From the NCBI RefSeq assembly GCF_026248685.1, contig NZ_CP111036.1, forward strand, positions 1,736,001-1,800,000: DNA of 64,000 nt, in the 5' to 3' direction. The stretch is from Haladaptatus caseinilyticus (GTDB lineage: Archaea > Halobacteriota > Halobacteria > Halobacteriales > Haladaptataceae). The first letter of the stretch is position 1; each line of letters starts with the position of its first letter. The notes below the pieces were generated by a model, which had not been told where the DNA came from, ran no database searches, and saw nothing but the letters and a program-made list of their open reading frames with translations. Shown here one piece after another: positions 62,146-64,000 of the stretch. A program made the position numbers and the translations under genes.

Positions 62146-63327
62146 ATGAGTACACGACTTCCCGATTCCGAGTTCGACCACCGTCTCGCCGAGGTGCGAG
62201 AAAAGATTCGTGAACGGGATGCGGACGCTGGGGTCTGGTTCGGCGCCACGAGCATCGAATATCTTACCGGCTTCGACCACATCCAAACCGAGCGACCGGT
62301 CGTGTTGGCCGTCACTGACGACCGAATCGAAATCACGGTTCCGAGACTCGAAGTCGAGCGGGTACGACCGAACCCACGAATCGATGCGGTGCATCACTAC
62401 TTCGATTATCCCGGCGGCAAACCGATCGACGTCGCTGCCGAGATGCTTTCGGGGCTTGACGTGAGGACCGTCGTTGCGGACGCGGACGGCGCGCCGGGTG
62501 TGATGGGGTACGATGGTCCCGCACTCTCCGAGTTCATCGAAGTCGAATCCCAAAGTTGGGTAGATCGGATGCGGTGGGCAAAAACGGATGCCGAAATCGA
62601 CCTCATCCGAGAGTCGGCGAAGTGGGGAAATCTCGCTCACCGGTATCTCGCCGACTACACCGAACCCGGAGCACACCCAGCAACCGTCAGCCAGCAGGCT
62701 TCGACGGATGCATCTCGCGCGATGCTGGATACGCTCGGTGACACGTATGTACCGCGCACGCGCGGCGACGGTCCGGCCTATGCAGGTTACATTTCCGGCC
62801 CGCAGACCGCTCTCCCCCACGGACACACCGCGAACCGTCGAATCGAGGAGGGGGACGTCCTGATCACGGGTGCTGCCGCGAACGTCGATGGCTACTACTC
62901 CGAACTGGAGCGGACCATGTTCGTCGGTGAACCGACCGACGAACAGGAACAGTACTTCGAACTGATGTTGGAGTCCCAGACCATCGCTATCGACGCACTC
63001 GGTCCGGGCGTCCCATTGTCTTACGTCGACCAGCAAGTGTGGGACTATTTCGAGGAGCAAGGCGTTACCGACCTGGCACAGCACCACGTCGGGCACAATA
63101 TCGGCATGGGCGGGCACGAACCGCCGTACATCGACCGAGGATGGAGCGACCACGTCGATGACCGCGACGCCGAGATGGAACCCGGCCACGTGTACACCAT
63201 CGAACCTGGACTCTACACCGACACCTACGGCTATCGCCACTCCGATACGATTGCCATCACCGAGGACGGCACGGAAATGCTAACTTACTTCCCGCGTGAC
63301 CTGGAGAGCAACGTCATCACGTGGTAA
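62146..63327 (+). CDS. M24-family protein, creatinase/ectoine-hydrolase-like, without metal ligands
   Basis: 393 residues; a TTTTACT box at 62115-62121 lies about 25 bp upstream. Creatinase N-domain (1-150) then pita-bread fold. Compared with the canonical M24 enzyme at 18424, the metal sites are altered: VLITGAAANVDGYYSELERT has Gly and Glu where Asp and Asp bind metal, and YGYRHSDTIAIT has His in place of the last Glu; HHVGHNIGMGGHE and YTIEPGLY remain. The RHSDT and YPRDLES signature is shared with creatinase and ectoine hydrolase (DoeA), which work without metal. A C-N hydrolase for a small amide such as ectoine or creatine-like compounds is likely. Confidence 0.82.
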   Translation: MSTRLPDSEFDHRLAEVREKIRERDADAGVWFGATSIEYLTGFDHIQTERPVVLAVTDDRIEITVPRLEVERVRPNPRIDAVHHYFDYPGGKPIDVAAEMLSGLDVRTVVADADGAPGVMGYDGPALSEFIEVESQSWVDRMRWAKTDAEIDLIRESAKWGNLAHRYLADYTEPGAHPATVSQQASTDASRAMLDTLGDTYVPRTRGDGPAYAGYISGPQTALPHGHTANRRIEEGDVLITGAAANVDGYYSELERTMFVGEPTDEQEQYFELMLESQTIAIDALGPGVPLSYVDQQVWDYFEEQGVTDLAQHHVGHNIGMGGHEPPYIDRGWSDHVDDRDAEMEPGHVYTIEPGLYTDTYGYRHSDTIAITEDGTEMLTYFPRDLESNVITW

Positions 63328-63671
63328 GCAACCGTTTCTGCGGGTGATTCACCGCCACCCAATTGTCGGCTACCGTCGTACCTGAGTTACGCGCCGTGGG
63401 GGATGTTCGGAGTTTTGATTCCGCCTGTTTCCGCCCCGTTCGCTCCGAGAAAACCGAATATTTCCCCGTATTCGGCCGAAAACGTGGGGGTTTGGACTCC
63501 GCGAACGTCCCCGTAGTATTTTGTCAACCGCTCGACTGTGATCGGTTCCGTTATGGACACGGGACGGAGAACGCCTCCGAGGGGCGTATAGTGTTCGCCG
63601 GGAACGTTTCACCACGACCGATAACACCACACCCCGAACCCTTATTTTTGGTCGGAACGTTCGTCTTACTA
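63328..63671. other. Intergenic stretch with the promoter of the last gene
   Basis: 344 bases, no supported gene. Contains a TATA-like box CTTATTTTT (63640-63648) about 25 bp before the ATG at 63672. TATTTCCCCGTATTCGG (63458-63474) is another A/T-rich island of unclear role. Confidence 0.4.
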
Positions 63672-64000
63672 ATGGCTTCTCGTCTCGAATTTCGAAATCG
63701 GACGGGGGAGGATTCGGCGACACAAGACGTGCAGTTCACCGAATGGCTCGCAGAACTGAAAACCAGCGGCAGCAATCTCCTCGTTACTGGTGACGTGCCA
63801 AAAGAGACGAGTGCCGGCTTCAGTCGGACGCTCTTCGGGCAGGGACGACGGTCGCGCCTTCTCGCACTCACGAATCCCACCACGCTCGATGCCGGGTCCT
63901 ATCTTCCGGTCCACCCGACCACCGGAAATACACGGATTTTCGACCGGCGGACCGAACACCGGGGTACGACGAGCGACAGCGTAAACGAACGCGTTTCCGA
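63672..64000 (+). CDS. N-terminal part of a haloarchaeal protein (DUF7504-like), cut by window end
   Basis: 109 residues visible from ATG 63672 (MASRLEFRNRTGEDSATQDV). A strand-loop VQFTEWLAELKTSGSNLLVT followed by GDVPKETSAGFSRTLFGQGR and RSRLLALTNPTTLDAGSYLP resembles the start of haloarchaeal P-loop-like/KaiC-like DUF7504 proteins, though the usual GKT loop is replaced by GDVPKET. Leaderless start supported by the TATA-like box 25 bp upstream. Function unknown. Confidence 0.6.
   Translation, partial: MASRLEFRNRTGEDSATQDVQFTEWLAELKTSGSNLLVTGDVPKETSAGFSRTLFGQGRRSRLLALTNPTTLDAGSYLPVHPTTGNTRIFDRRTEHRGTTSDSVNERVS

Overview
The window reads as chromosomal DNA of a halophilic archaeon (class Halobacteria). 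Evidence: strongly acidic proteomes, G+C-rich coding sequence, archaeal TATA-type promoters 24-28 nt ahead of probably leaderless start codons, Tat signal peptides on exported proteins, an archaeal tRNA-Tyr with a C1:G72 pair, ribosomal protein L15e, Rio2 kinase, NucS, NcsA, UbaA, GfcR, the CdrS/CdrL-FtsZ2 cell-division locus and a Bat-type PAS/GAF regulator. Most genes are chromosomal housekeeping genes. No insertion sequence, CRISPR array, rRNA or replication origin was recognised.

Layout. 1-5.4 kb: end of a Gfo/Idh/MocA oxidoreductase, a zinc alcohol dehydrogenase, glucose dehydrogenase (gdh) overlapping its likely regulator gfcR, a CGFS glutaredoxin, a conserved haloarchaeal protein and a PAPS-reductase-family PP-loop protein. 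5.9-11.2 kb: Tat-exported polysaccharide deacetylase, methyltransferase, two membrane proteins, mutL. 11.4-20.1 kb: a sensory/accessory block with a 1318-residue PAS-GAF-Bat regulator followed by a HalOD1 protein and two small proteins, a Tat-secreted subtilisin, an M24 peptidase, and relics of an acyl-CoA dehydrogenase and a GMC oxidoreductase. 20.1-35.7 kb: mutS1b, an arylsulfotransferase-like protein, a Csp-type copper protein, thiDN with two tandem AIR-synthase-like genes, an Azf-like dehydrogenase, lactate permease, nucS and mutS1a (tail-to-tail overlap). 35.8-44.1 kb: IMPDH/GMPR-like enzyme, DsbA/FrnE thioredoxin-fold protein, a small membrane protein with a winged-helix regulator and a Cys-cluster membrane protein, ubaA, a CPBP protease, a CurA-type reductase, an AI-2E-family transporter. 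44.3-53.6 kb: L15e, a DUF1328 protein, rio2, an Lrp/aminotransferase pair, VOC protein, lipoate ligase, endonuclease IV, azlCD, methyltransferase. 53.9-64 kb: conserved protein, ncsA flanked by two broken PQQ beta-propeller genes, the cdrL / cdrS-ftsZ2 cell-division locus with paired palindromic operators, tRNA-Tyr, a SLC13/TrkA-C transporter, a creatinase-like M24 protein, and a gene cut by the window end.

Functional themes: DNA repair (MutL, two MutS1 paralogs, NucS, endonuclease IV); sulfur transfer (UbaA and NcsA act in the same SAMP2-dependent tRNA thiolation route; PP-loop PAPS-reductase-like protein); sugar oxidation (Gdh/GfcR, Azf-like); ribosome biogenesis (L15e, Rio2); thiamine synthesis (ThiDN plus PurM-fold neighbours); cell division (FtsZ2 with CdrS and CdrL).

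The most interesting signals are two matching 20-bp palindromes that bracket the TATA box of cdrS-ftsZ2, a second palindrome core shared by the cdrL and DUF1328 upstream regions, a Tat lipoprotein gene intact except for one amber codon, several gene relics concentrated in the mutL-mutS1b interval and around ncsA, and a pair of PurM-fold genes translationally coupled to thiDN with patchwork identity suggesting gene conversion. I could not run searches; family names come from recognition of motifs.
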